From: Coprinellus micaceus
Taxonomy: Eukaryota > Basidiomycota > Agaricomycetes > Agaricales > Psathyrellaceae
Assembly (NCBI GenBank): GCA_951394405.1
Contig: OX596336.1
Location: 1,116,001 to 1,180,000 of the forward strand
Direction: 5' to 3'
DNA: 64,000 nucleotides
Notes under the pieces: generated by a model
What the model was told of the DNA's origin: nothing
Databases searched by the model: none
The model's input: only the letters and a program-made list of their open reading frames with translations
Translations under genes and position numbers: made by a program
Shown: piece by piece, positions 1-10,371 of the stretch
How positions within the stretch are numbered: position 1 is the first letter of the stretch
Layout of the letters: each line of letters opens with the position of its first letter

Positions 1-585
1 GTGTTGCAGTTCCGAAAGTCAATAAGGGGTCCACCAACCGACCAGCGAGGTCGCTCCGTGTAGAAATAATCTGGCAGAAGAACTCCAGCACACAGATTCC
101 AATATCAATCGATCACTGGGCCCCCAATGCTCCCAAACTACATTGATTTCTCCAACGACTATTCCTGGGTTTTGCGCGCGCCTGACATCAGGACCACCCA
201 GTGTCAACCCAACGCGTATACCCAGTCTTGCCTTCGGAATCCAAATTCTTCCTTCTCAACGGCTCTCAATGGACAGTCGGTGAGTCCCGATGAGATCACC
301 GAACTACCTTGCCTCGGAGTTTGCCGGCTCTCACCCTATCAGGCAAACTGGTTCGTCGGTACCTCTTGCATCCGCTACCCACGTCCTCCGTCGTCAGTTC
401 CGCTCATTCGGTTGAGATCTATTGACCACCTGCGAGACAGGTTTACTGACTTCAACTCGGCACGTTAATTTTCGAGGATACAGCAGACTTAAGCGAGTCG
501 GGAGTGATTCGCTTCTTTACTTCCGACCACCACCATCCCGACGATCCGAGGAAAGCAACCCATCGTCCTTTGCGACGCGTTGAAG
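1..585. other. intergenic, upstream of F-box gene A
   Basis: No gene is recognised here. Short open frames on both strands have no domain signature and no convincing splice partners. The last part presumably carries the promoter and leader of the F-box gene that starts at 586; I see no clear TATA box. Confidence 0.5.
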
Positions 586-3238
586 ATGGTATCTACTCGC
601 CGGCAATCTGCTTTGGGACAGAGTCCAACAGATACTACACAAGCGATCCTACCTCAGGACGCACTTCCCTCCCCAGTTTCAGCCACTGAGAATGGTCACC
701 CTATGGGTATGTACGCGCATATATCAAGCCTAAAGCGTACTGGACGCGTCGAGCTAACATGGGCCTCAGATGCCACCACACCAGCGACATCGAAGTGTGA
801 AGAAATTCCAGGCAGCCCAGAGCCGAGGAGCCTTCCAGGCGGTTCCGAGGAGACGACCACCTCAAAACCCGCCCCCAAGCGAAGAAAGGGGAAGTGGAGT
901 GTCGAGATGAAGCAAAAGGCCTCATTGGCCCGGGAAACCAAGAAATTCCTCCTCCGCAGCTTTATGCAGCTTCCACTCGACATCATCCTCGAGGTACGTC
1001 GGTGGTACTCACGTAAGACCGCCTAGGTTTCTGATGCGGCGATCCCTGAAGATGTTCAGCCATTTGCATCCTAAGGCTCTCCTTTCTATCGCCCGCACTA
1101 GTAAAGATCTACGCGCCATGGTGCTCTCACCAAGACACGCCGATTTATGGAAGAACGCTCGTGAGGAAGCTGGAGTACCAAGACCGCCTGAAGGATTCTC
1201 TGAGCCTCGATGGGCTTCTGTTCTTTTCGACACCAATTGCTGTCAAGTGGGGATTTCTCGACATACTTATCTGCTCCTCATCTCATTTACCCGGGCTATA
1301 GGTTTGCTGGAATGACAAAGATTCCGACGTGGACTGGTACTTCCTGAGGCGCACTTGCGTGGAATGCGCCGAACGCCAGTACGTCTCGTCTTCTCGAACC
1401 ATCCCTGTTCCCAGACATTTGTTTACTTGCCACGTGTTGCAGCACCGTTCAACTCCCAATCCCTGACGTGTTTACACCCTATTCTCTCGATTTGTCCATG
1501 CTGAGGTTGGTGGACACCGAAGTCATGCAATATATTCCTTGGGGTCGTAGTGTCCACTGGCGAGCCAACGTCGGCCATAATGTTCTCTTCTGGGACGATG
1601 ACGCTGTCGACGTTCTCAGAGCCTGGCAAGAGCTCTCCAAGCATACCGACCCAGCCGGTAGAAAGACATTTCACTCGTGGAAGATGCGCCGTCGAGAAAT
1701 AATTCAGAAGAACCTGAACGTGAGTCTATACCGCGGCGAAGCGTTTCGGTGATAGCTAGTTCTCAATTTACCCCGGATAGCTGATCCCCACGTACCAATT
1801 ATGGAGGACAAATCGCCTCTATCCATCCAAGAGGCTGATACAGCATCGGCAGAATCGGTTGGTGGGGGAGCGTAAATACCTGGCTTTCGAAGAGTAAAGT
1901 GCCTCTCCGTTATAAGCTCTGTTCGTTGGAACTGACATACTTGTGCGCTGAAAGAATTAAACGCCGGCTGAGGGAAGCTGGGCACAGAACAGAGGATATC
2001 GAGATCTCGAAATTGTTATACCCTCCTTACCTGCTGCACAGCGACACAGTCTCGGATGAAGGTGCGTTTCCCAGAAAAACAACTGCAACATTCTGATGAT
2101 TCTATTCCATAGAGTGGGAAAGGATGAGACCCTCTTTTGAAACTGACCTCGCAGAGCTCAAGGACTTTCGCGTCGCACTCGAAATGGAGCTTGTGGCGCA
2201 CGAACGCTTCTCGGTCTTTGAGGAGGTGTATGAAACGTTTCTCGACACCTTGCAACCCACAGAACGGTATCGTCGCCCTGAAGTCTCTTGCTTTCGCACG
2301 AACAAGGACGTTGTCGCCCTACTGGAGGCTAGCAAGGACATTACGGTCACGCGCACCCACTTCCGGCTCATCGCAAACAAAATGCAGACAGTCGTCGACC
2401 AGGCGCACAACGAGCTTAAGCAAAGACTTACGAACGTTGTACCACAATATTTTGCGACGCAACCAGGACAACCTTGGCTACTGGCAGAGTACGTATACAC
2501 CAGGCGCCATCGCGCAGACGCTGGCCCCTGGAGGGCAGAGGACGGCGTCCTCGTCGGCTGGGACATGATCGCAACCCACAGACACCAGGGGCATTCCACA
2601 AAGTGGTTGGGACTTGGAGCACTGGTCCATGTGCCTAGGGCGTTCGACTTTAATTCCAGGTCCTCGTCGGACTCGCGTATGTTGATCGAGATGGCCAGTC
2701 TGCCCGCGACGGTCACAGTCAAGAAAATGGACGAGAGAGACCCTCGATATGTGTGGGAGGACGAAGGGGATACAGAAGGATTGACGGTGTTCACCTGGCG
2801 AGCAGCGGTACGTCCACAATCGTTCGGTTATGCCGTGAGTATGCATCTCAACAATACTCTAGCTTGCCCATCTGTATGAAACCGGGATTCGAGCAGCATC
2901 GGATCAGATGCGTCTCGCTACTATGGAAGAGAAGACGGCAGCCGAAGCATTTGAAGTCATTGCTCGACCGCAGGCGAAGGCATGGGCGTGCAACCATTGC
3001 CCTCAGTATCTTGAAGCATCCGACGCTGATACCAAGCCGGCGGTTCTCGCACACCTGGCTGAGAAGTGAGTGCATATGCTTGATCTTATACTCAAGGACG
3101 ATGGGCTGACTGAGACGGATATCAAGGCACGGCGTAACGGACCCCGAAATGTCAAGGGACTATTTCGTTAACGAGCGCTGCCGATATACGTATGAAGTTC
3201 CTTATAGGACCCAACCCGTGGGTCGCCTCGACGACTAG
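586..3238 (+). CDS. F-box / zinc-finger-like protein, copy A
   Basis: Probable substrate adaptor of an SCF-type ubiquitin ligase; the substrate is unknown. The ATG at 586 opens with MVSTRRQ, the same start as copies B (10067) and C (62305). A basic stretch (PKRRKGKW) precedes a degenerate F-box (PLDIILE, exon join, MFSHLHPKALLSIARTSK). Next come a WASVLFD segment and a cysteine pair in VCWNDKD...RRTCVECAE. The second half is alpha-helical, followed by a CNHC...HLAEKH element that resembles a C2H2 zinc finger. At least seven short introns are needed; the last exon begins with CACGGCGTAACGG and ends in TAG at 3236-3238. Where copy B has VCQRC, this copy has VWEDE (codons near 2751-2765), so one predicted metal-binding pair is lost. 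Unlike B and C it has no leucine-rich F-box gene beside it. The family assignment is good; the exon list is approximate. Confidence 0.75.
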
Positions 3239-3622
3239 TAGGAAATCGATATCGGCAAATGCGGAGAGGATACATGTGGAATTGTCCAGGAGGAAATGAC
3301 AACAGGGAGGGGGCTTTGGGTGCTAAGAATAATCAAGCGCCCATGAACCGATGACGTCAATCTTTCGCGTTTCGATTCGCAAGAGTTCGCAAGCTGCTTC
3401 CGGTCTTGAGATTCATCCGCCGCAGTGATGCTGGTATGATTAGGTAGTGTAGAATATGGGATATGTTGCAACGCAGTTGATACCTGGCCATGTTCCGACA
3501 ATCTGGCATGAATGGGGCTGTCGGCCCAAACTTCCAGGCGGGGTGGGAAGCGGCGCAGCAGGTCGGTATGGCAGCGTACTTCATTGATGCGCCGAAATGC
3601 GGTTGCCCGACGAAGGTTATTA
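3239..3622. other. convergent 3' intergenic region
   Basis: Lies between the stop codons of two converging genes, the F-box gene (+) and the CFEM gene (-). It should contain both polyadenylation regions. Nothing else is recognised. Confidence 0.5.
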
Positions 3623-4364
3623 TTAAGCGACGAGGAAGAACCCGGAGAATGTCGTCGCCAGAGCACAGGCCAACAGCGCTGTCGTTGGCCATGCACGCTC
3701 GCCAGAGTTTCCTGTGGTGTCCGTTTGCTGTGGAGACTGCGTCGTGGAAGTGGTTTCTGTTGAAGTGGTGCTCGACGTCGGGGTATACGCGGGGAATGTA
3801 AGGGTTGGACTGGCGGATGCGACGTTGCAGAACCTCTGTGCGAGATCCTCAGAAGAAGTGAGTTCGTCGGGGCAATCGGTTGTCACGCATCGGAACAATT
3901 CTTGCACGAAGTCCGGTCTGAGTCCAGGTGAAGACAGTTCTACGTATGGGTGAGCGAAGTTAGAACTCACTTTGGGCAGAAGCAGTCTACATCAACTACA
4001 CTGGTGCAGTTCGACTTCGCAACACCGATGGTCAAGCAATTCGACACTGGAAACATTCTGTCATTCCGAATCCAATCCTATGGAGACTGGGGGCCAACGT
4101 ACCGCAGGCAGGGTACGAGCTCAGGCTGGGGAATTCCGCAGTGGTCGTTGTCGAAACGCTAGTACTCGCGCTTCCACTCGTAGTGCTCCTGGTCGTCGAT
4201 GTTCTTGTCCCTGTAGCGCTTGTACTGGAGGTACTTGTTACGCCTTCACTGTCTCCGCTGGTTGTCACGGTGAATCCGGGAGGGGTGATAGGTGGACCGC
4301 TCGACTGGCACAACCCATACAGAGCCAACTGTAGGGCGTAGAGAAGGGATAGTACGAGGTTCAT
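3623..4364 (-). CDS. CFEM-domain GPI-anchored surface protein
   Basis: Secreted, probably cell-wall or membrane anchored. Exons 4103-4364, 3971-4046 and 3623-3917 join into 210 residues. The order is a signal peptide (MNLVLSLLYALQLALYGLC), a Ser/Thr-rich linker, a CFEM domain, a second Ser/Thr-rich stretch, and a C-terminal hydrophobic tail after NSGERAWP that fits a GPI-attachment signal. The CFEM domain has all eight cysteines: YPAC, SNC, SNC, VDCFC, FRC, TDC and RFC. It also has the Asp two residues before the fourth cysteine (VVDVDCFC), which binds haem iron in some fungal CFEM proteins. Family members act in haem/iron capture, wall stability or host interaction; which applies here cannot be read from sequence. 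The frame is only consistent with both introns removed, which supports the model. Confidence 0.85.
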
Positions 4365-5501
4365 GGCGGGTGGTGGTGGTGTGAGGGAACGCGGAGCAAG
4401 AAGTCCGCAATGTGGGCCTCGGCAATAAGCATGCACACACAAAGCCCGGCATCATTCAATCCTGATGTGAGATCAACGGAGCTAGGCCACATGGGCTCCC
4501 CGGTCATGGGAAGGGAGGTTGCGGAGATTGTAGGCGATCCGCATAAGCGCCCAGGGGCGATGGCCCAAAACTGAGGGTGGTTGGCGGGTGGAATGTTGGT
4601 TTTCTGGCCCTCGTCTGGCCCTCGGCGACCGGGAAAGCCATGGCCGAGCCACCCCACCAGGGCACATGGTGTAGTTGGTTATCACGCCATGCGAGAGGTG
4701 TTGGGTTCAATTCCCAATGTGTCCATCGTTTTGCGTCTCCCGGGACACAACGAAGGGCTGCCAGGCTGCCCAGTGCCCACCGTGACCCGCACTGGTGGTG
4801 GACCTGGGTACAGTGATTTACGCGTCCTTTTTCTCCAGGGCGTGGTAAAGACGCATCCCGAACCAGACAGCAATCGTTCAAACCTAAAACAATCTTGTAG
4901 CTCGAAGTGTTGGCCGGCGCCGGAGTATGCAACCCAGGTCGAGCGATCGAAGACTCAATAGGTCATTCTGAACGTAGGTGGACGATGAGAGTCCCACTTA
5001 GGCGGTTATAGACCAAAAACGACAACGGAAAACTCGCCCCAGGGCCGTTTTCAAGATCCCGTTTTCCTCTACATGAGTAGAAGCCGCGTCGCAAAGTGAA
5101 CAAAGGAGTGCCTGAGCAAAGGGTGACCCTTCCGTAAGCCAACCAGTAACCCCGCCCCAGAGACCACCGAAGGGAATCCGTGGTGAGAGGGTGGAGAGAG
5201 GATCGTGGAGGGAAGAAGAGAAAGGTGAGAGGTAGAAGAGACAGGACACAACCTTTATATGCCCTCCCTCGTATCGACTGCTGGCCCACGGCGTTCGTTT
5301 TGAGTCCGAATTACCGTTTCGGGAATCGATGCTACCCTTTACGGTCATCGTATCGTGACGCGCCGATCGCGTTGTGACACAGAGCCAGCCTACATGGACG
5401 CATCATGGGACCAGTGCATTAGTACGTTCTGGGAAACCACTGTACTTAGATACGCTTCACCAGAAATTAGAATTATATACTATATGTACAATTGCGCGTG
5501 T
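4365..5501. other. intergenic region with a tRNA-Ala relic
   Basis: About 1.1 kb upstream of the CFEM gene and downstream of the epoxide hydrolase stop. The only recognisable item is the broken tRNA-Ala at 4660-4725. Overlapping open frames on both strands look like chance. Confidence 0.5.
4660..4725 (+). pseudogene. tRNA-Ala(AGC) pseudogene, anticodon arm deleted
   Basis: This matches the three intact tRNA-Ala copies (12280, 16501, 60010) from acceptor stem to T-arm and the following TCGTTTTGC. Eight bases are missing between ATCACG and CATGCGAG. The loss removes most of the 5' side of the anticodon stem and the first bases of the anticodon loop, so it cannot fold as a working tRNA. At 66 bases it compares with 74 in the intact copies. 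Confidence 0.9.
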
Positions 5502-6763
5502 CTAACCCTGTGATGGTCCGATTTTCTCGATCCACCTCTCCAAAGCCGCATTGACTTCCTGAGCAGCCTCTGCCGCGACCCAGTGCGTGGTATTGAAGTT
5601 GACGACCGTGACATTGGGGCAGAACTTGCGAGTCTGCGCTTCATGGGCCCAATCAACGCAGATCACGTCACCGTGCGCACTACCTAAGAAGACTGGCTTC
5701 TTGATCGTATAGTTGTCAAGAGGGATTTCTAGACCGAGAATGTATTCGTCAGACCCAGGCACACTTGCAGAAAAGGGACGTGAACGGAACTCACTCTTGT
5801 CGTCTGCGGCCGTCTCCCCATTCAGATTGACTCTGTAGTAGTTGAGCGGGCCGTCCAGGCCGTATGTATCAAACATCTTGTTGCGGTACTCCCACTGGTT
5901 TTCGGTAATGGAGGGAAGGCGAGGGGTCTTGCTGTCGCTCTCAACAAAGGTGCGAATGGCCCCTTCAGGACACATGTTGAACCTCCAGAGTCGACCGTCC
6001 TGGGCGTAGAAAAGATCATTGAAGGACTCGATATGTCCCTTGATCACACCAGGTGCATCGGGGGCGGTGAAGAACTCCCTGATAGTCAAGAATTAAGTCA
6101 TGAGTGTGGCACTCAGCTTCTAGAAAGGCCAGGAAGACTGACCAATATCCAAAGTTCTCGTACCCGATCAGCTCAATAGCCTGGCAGGATGGTATCAGTA
6201 GTGCAACAGGGCCGCGTGTTGTTTGGCTCGACCTACCTTCTCGCGCAACTCCTCGATGTTCCCCTCAATAGCGCGCGGTGGGAGGTACCCTACAGCGAGG
6301 AACCCGAACCCAATGAAGCGATGGGCGTACAAGTTCGCGATAACGCTAACGGTCTTCGAGCCCCTGTACACACCCGTGTTGTCAGCGACAACACGCACCA
6401 CCCCTACGCAGAGCCTAGAGGCGAAACGTACCAATCATGGCCGATGGCAACAACATTCGCGGCCTTCTCATGGTCGAGAATATCGACCATGTCCTTTGCA
6501 AGGAGACTATGAACATAGGCGCTGCTTTCTTTCGGTTTGTCAGTACCTCCATAGCCCAGCTGGTCGGGGACGACAAGGCCATATCCCTTCTCCTTGAAGT
6601 GGGCGATCTGGGGATGCCAGTCGACGGCGAGAGAGGGAAACCCGTGAACAAGCAGCACAGTGGGCTTGCCTGGGTTTGGCGCAGAGAAATAGTAGTGGTA
6701 GCTTAGGCCACGGGAGGTAGTAACGTCTTTGAAATGAGGAAGAAGAGAGTCGGTGGCAGACAT
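5502..6763 (-). CDS. soluble epoxide hydrolase (alpha/beta hydrolase)
   Basis: Opens epoxides to vicinal diols; probably cytosolic, used in detoxification or fatty-acid epoxide turnover. Exons 6432-6763, 6237-6363, 6143-6180 and 5502-6078 join in frame to 357 residues, normal for the family. Visible motifs are the oxyanion-hole HGFPSLAVDW, the nucleophile elbow GHDWG (split by intron 1) with Asp as nucleophile, the cap-region GYENFGYWEFF, a cap tyrosine in NYYRVN, and the C-terminal catalytic histidine in TTHWVAAEA. The start MSATDS at 6763 is preferred over an in-frame ATG at 6859, because a TATA box lies between them. All catalytic residues I can place are present, so the enzyme should be active. 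Confidence 0.9.
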
Positions 6764-7213
6764 GGTAGTTGAAGAGTCGAAGAGAAGCTTGGTGAGGATT
6801 GGAAGAGTGTAAAGTGGCCTTATATACCTCTGCTCATCTTCTGTAGGATCACAAAGCATGAACTTGGCCTACACAGTGGTTGGTCAGCTTGAAAGAACTC
6901 CCGATTTGAATGGAGGCTGCATGCGACCCAGAGCATCCCTCTGAAGACGGACGACTGGGGATTATGAATCAGAAATATAAATGGCCAGTGAGCGATATTT
7001 GGCATCTCCATCAACTTCGATTTCTGCTGCATTGTCCATTCAGGAGGTCGGAAGGTGGATTGGCGTTTGCGCGAAGAACACGGTGATCGACGGCTCGGGT
7101 GAGTCTAGTTGGAGAATGAAGACCTCAAGTCGCTTTGGGTGCATTAGGCTCGGCAACACCCGCAACGCAATAGCACTTCCCGCCGGTAACTCTCCTACTA
7201 CAACTCCTCCCTC
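6764..7213. other. promoter region of the epoxide hydrolase
   Basis: 450 bases between the stop of F-box gene B and the start of the hydrolase, both on the minus strand. It contains a TATA box at 6818-6826 and presumably the terminator of gene B. Nothing else is recognised. Confidence 0.5.
6818..6826 (-). promoter_or_regulatory. TATA box of the epoxide hydrolase gene
   Basis: TATATAAGG on the minus strand, 55 bases before the chosen ATG at 6763. Position and sequence suit a fungal core promoter. Confidence 0.6.
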
Positions 7214-10067
7214 CTACGCGACGATTGCACCTCCCAAGCCAGAAGCCTCTCGGGAAATTGTGTACGGAACTTCGTACGCATGTCGGCAGCGCTCGTTGAC
7301 GAAGTAGTCCCTTGGCATTTGGGGACCGGTGAGATTGTGCCTTTGCATTAGGGCGTCAACTCGCTGGCCGCGGGTCACAGATTGACTACACTTACTCATC
7401 TGCGAGGTGTGCGATAACCGCTGCCTTTGTGTCCGCGTCAGAGGCTTCAAGATACCGAGGGCAATGATTGCACGACCAAGCCTTCACGTTCCCTCGGGAG
7501 GCACTTTCCCAGTCCTTCGCGGCCTTGATCTCGAGTTGAGTCGCCATGCGTATCGAAGTCCAATTTCCGTGCTCGGTCTCGTGCAAATGAAAGAGCTGCA
7601 GATACCTTCAGTCGGGACGTGACCGAATGGATCCGATGGTGTCGGACTTACCGCTGCGCGCCAGGTGAACACCGTCAAATTCTCCGTCGCCTCCATACAC
7701 CGTTGGCACACGAATCGAGGGTCGCACTCGTCCATGGTTTCCACCGTGACTGTGTTGAGCAGTCCAGCCAAAGTAATCAGTGCCTGCGAGTCTCCGGAGG
7801 CTTTCGCGTTAAGCTCGAATGCTCTGGGCACTGGAACTGGCACTCCGGGTCGCAGCCACACCTTGGAATGGCCTTTGTAGGAATGCGTCGCAATCATGCT
7901 CCAGCCAACAAGGATGCGGTCCTTCTCCATTTGAGGGTGTCCGTCGATGGCGTACCAACACCTCCCGAATACATTCTTTGCCAATAGCCAAGGTTCCTCC
8001 ACTTGTATGATAAAGTTGCGTCGGCCTACCCTGGCAGCGGCCTCAGTAAGGTCCTGTTTGAGGCGACCTTGGGCCTGGTCGATGAACGTTTGCATTTTAG
8101 CTGCGATGGGCTGGAAGTGAGCCTGGGTGACCGTGATGTTCTTGGCCTCCAGGATGGCGACGATCTCCTTTTCTGTGCGTAGAGAACCAACCGCTGGGCA
8201 ATAATATTGTTCTGAGGGTGGCAAAGTGCGGAGGAAGTCCTGGTATACCCTCGTGAGGACCAGAAGTCGTTCGTGCGTCACAAGTTCCATTTCGAGTGCG
8301 ACACGGAAATCTCGTAGTTGTCTGACTTCAGGTTCAATAGTTCGCTGGACCCGAATCCAATCTATGGATTAGGAGGGGTCACAAATATCCGGCGAATGCG
8401 AGTCAGCCGTAGCCCAACGCTTTAGCTTATAATGAGGGCGCACCTGAGTCCGATAAGGTGGCTCTCGGATGATTATTGTGATCCAAAAGCTTGGACAGTT
8501 CTATATCTTCTGGTCTGTATCCCACTTCTCTCAGTCGAGCTTTAATTCTTCCAGTACACAGACGATGCGTTAGTTTACCTTTATCCCCACATAAAAGCAA
8601 AATCACCTTACTGTTCTAGTCGCCTCCTTCTATCCTCCTCAAGCGACCTCTGTCTGTTATGCCTTAGTATCTGCCTGGACGGGTATATACAACCTATGGT
8701 CCACAAGTGGTACGTAGGTATCATCTACGAATGCAAAATGCTCGACAGTAAGACCAGCGCACATTCGGATAGTCTTTGAACGACTTACGCTGTAGTTGGT
8801 ACGCATCGTTTCTCGGCGGTGCATTTTCCATGCTTGAAATGCCTTCCTGGCCGGGAGATCGGTGAGTCCCGAGAGATCCCACCATGCTTTGGCGACGTCA
8901 ACAACGTCGTCATCCCAGAAAGTGAGTCCCCCTGCTGCCGGAAATCAGTAGGGTGTGGACTCCGGGCAGGAAGGAGAACGTACAACGCCAAGACCGCCTC
9001 CAAGGAACATATTCCAGCATCTCGATGTCCACAGACTTCAGCAGGTCGTAATCCGGGTGGCGAGGCAGCCGACCGTAGCCGAGGATTGGGGAGTGAATGG
9101 TACTGTGATATGATGTGATCAAAAATAATGAGGTGGAGCAATCGAACTCTCAACGTACTGGTGGTGGAGGCAATCGTCGCAGGCACGCCTGAGGAAGTAC
9201 CAGTCCACCTCCGATTTCTTGATTTTCCAGCATACCTTGAGACGTTGAGCAATTTAGCCGATTAAACGGAGCTACAGGGGCGTGTGTGATTCAAGTTGAT
9301 TGTGCAAGTCCTCACCTGACAACGCTTGGTGTCAAAAAGCAAGGAAGCCCATCGAGGTTCAGAGATTCCTTCAGCAGGTTTCGGTACGCCAGACCCCTCG
9401 CGGGACTTCCTCCAAACATCGGCAAGCCTCTTCGAGAACACCATCGCACGCAACTCTTTGCTAGTGCGGCCAATGGCGAGGAGAGTGCGAGGGTGTAAAT
9501 GACCGAACATCTGTAGGAGTCGTCGGTGGACTAAGTGCCATGGCCGTCGGACGTTATCATTTCAGACACACCTCGAGAACAATATCTAGCGGAAGCTCCA
9601 TGAAGTTGCGAATGAGTGCCTTCTTTGTCTCTCGAACAAGCAGCGCGCTCTGTTTCATTGCCGGAGTCCACTTTCTGCTCCTCCTGCGCTTCGTCGGAGG
9701 CTTGGCCACATCTATATAGGTTGTCCGGTGGATATCGTGACTCTCGTATGCTCAAATCTACGTGGCGTCGACGTACCCTCTGAGTTCACTTCGCTATCTA
9801 AGGGTGCCGGCGCCGTCGATGGCCCAGGGATCTCAGTACCAGACGCTACCGACGCGGCGTCAGTTGTAACGCGCTTCGCGCACGCCTTGCGCACTGAACT
9901 GAGAGTTAACAGCACGTATATGCATGTATTTGAGGGTACAAACCTCCAGAGCTCCCCCCACCAGTTGTCGGAGTTGATGGGCCCTGCAAGGCCTGGCTTT
10001 GGGTTCCAACTGGATGTGAGCCAGTTGAACTTGGTCCTAACGCAGCTTGGCGTCGAGTGGAGACCAT
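7214..10067 (-). CDS. F-box / zinc-finger protein, copy B
   Basis: Paralogue of the genes at 586 and 62305 and a probable SCF adaptor. The first exon was found by comparison: ATG at 10067 reads MVSTRRQAALG and is spliced near GGGSSG|VRK to the next exon. The order is a Pro/Ser/Thr-rich N-terminus, a basic patch (KPPTKRRRSRKW), an F-box-like PLDIVLE + MFGHLHPRTLLAIGRTSKE, EPRWASLLFD, and a cysteine pair in VCWK...RRACDDC. A helical middle follows, then FVCQRCMEATENLTVFTW...FHLHETEH, a C2H2-like finger that is intact here, and a second element CNHC...HLADEH near the end. TAG is at 7214-7216. It belongs to the block that recurs inverted at 60-64 kb, directly downstream of the leucine-rich F-box gene in both places. 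Function beyond a binding adaptor is not visible. Confidence 0.75.
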
Positions 10068-10371
10068 TTCCAGTTCACCCGAAGGAATGCGGAGAGCCTG
10101 GCCTTGTCAGCTGGTGGTAGGTCGTGGTTAGGGGTCAAGACTCATGAAGCCATCATTCATCGCCTCTCAGGGGCCAGTGGCATTCACAGACCTGCACCGC
10201 GACAGAGAAACACTGGCGGCCTAAAGGGCCATTTAAGCACTTTAATTTATGGATAGAAGTCATAAATAATGCACATCTACCTAAGCTTAGTCTACCGCAG
10301 CTTGCTAAGGCCTCGAACCACACGAAACTACAGGCAATCTGGGGCATGATTCTCTAGATGTCGAAAGATTC

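Noticed and set aside
9880..9920. Apparent start-codon loss in F-box gene B (GTG where gene C has ATG)
   Set aside because: The position lies in an intron (GTTTGT...TTCAG) of both genes. The real first exons begin with MVSTRRQ at 10067 and MVSTRHQ at 62305.
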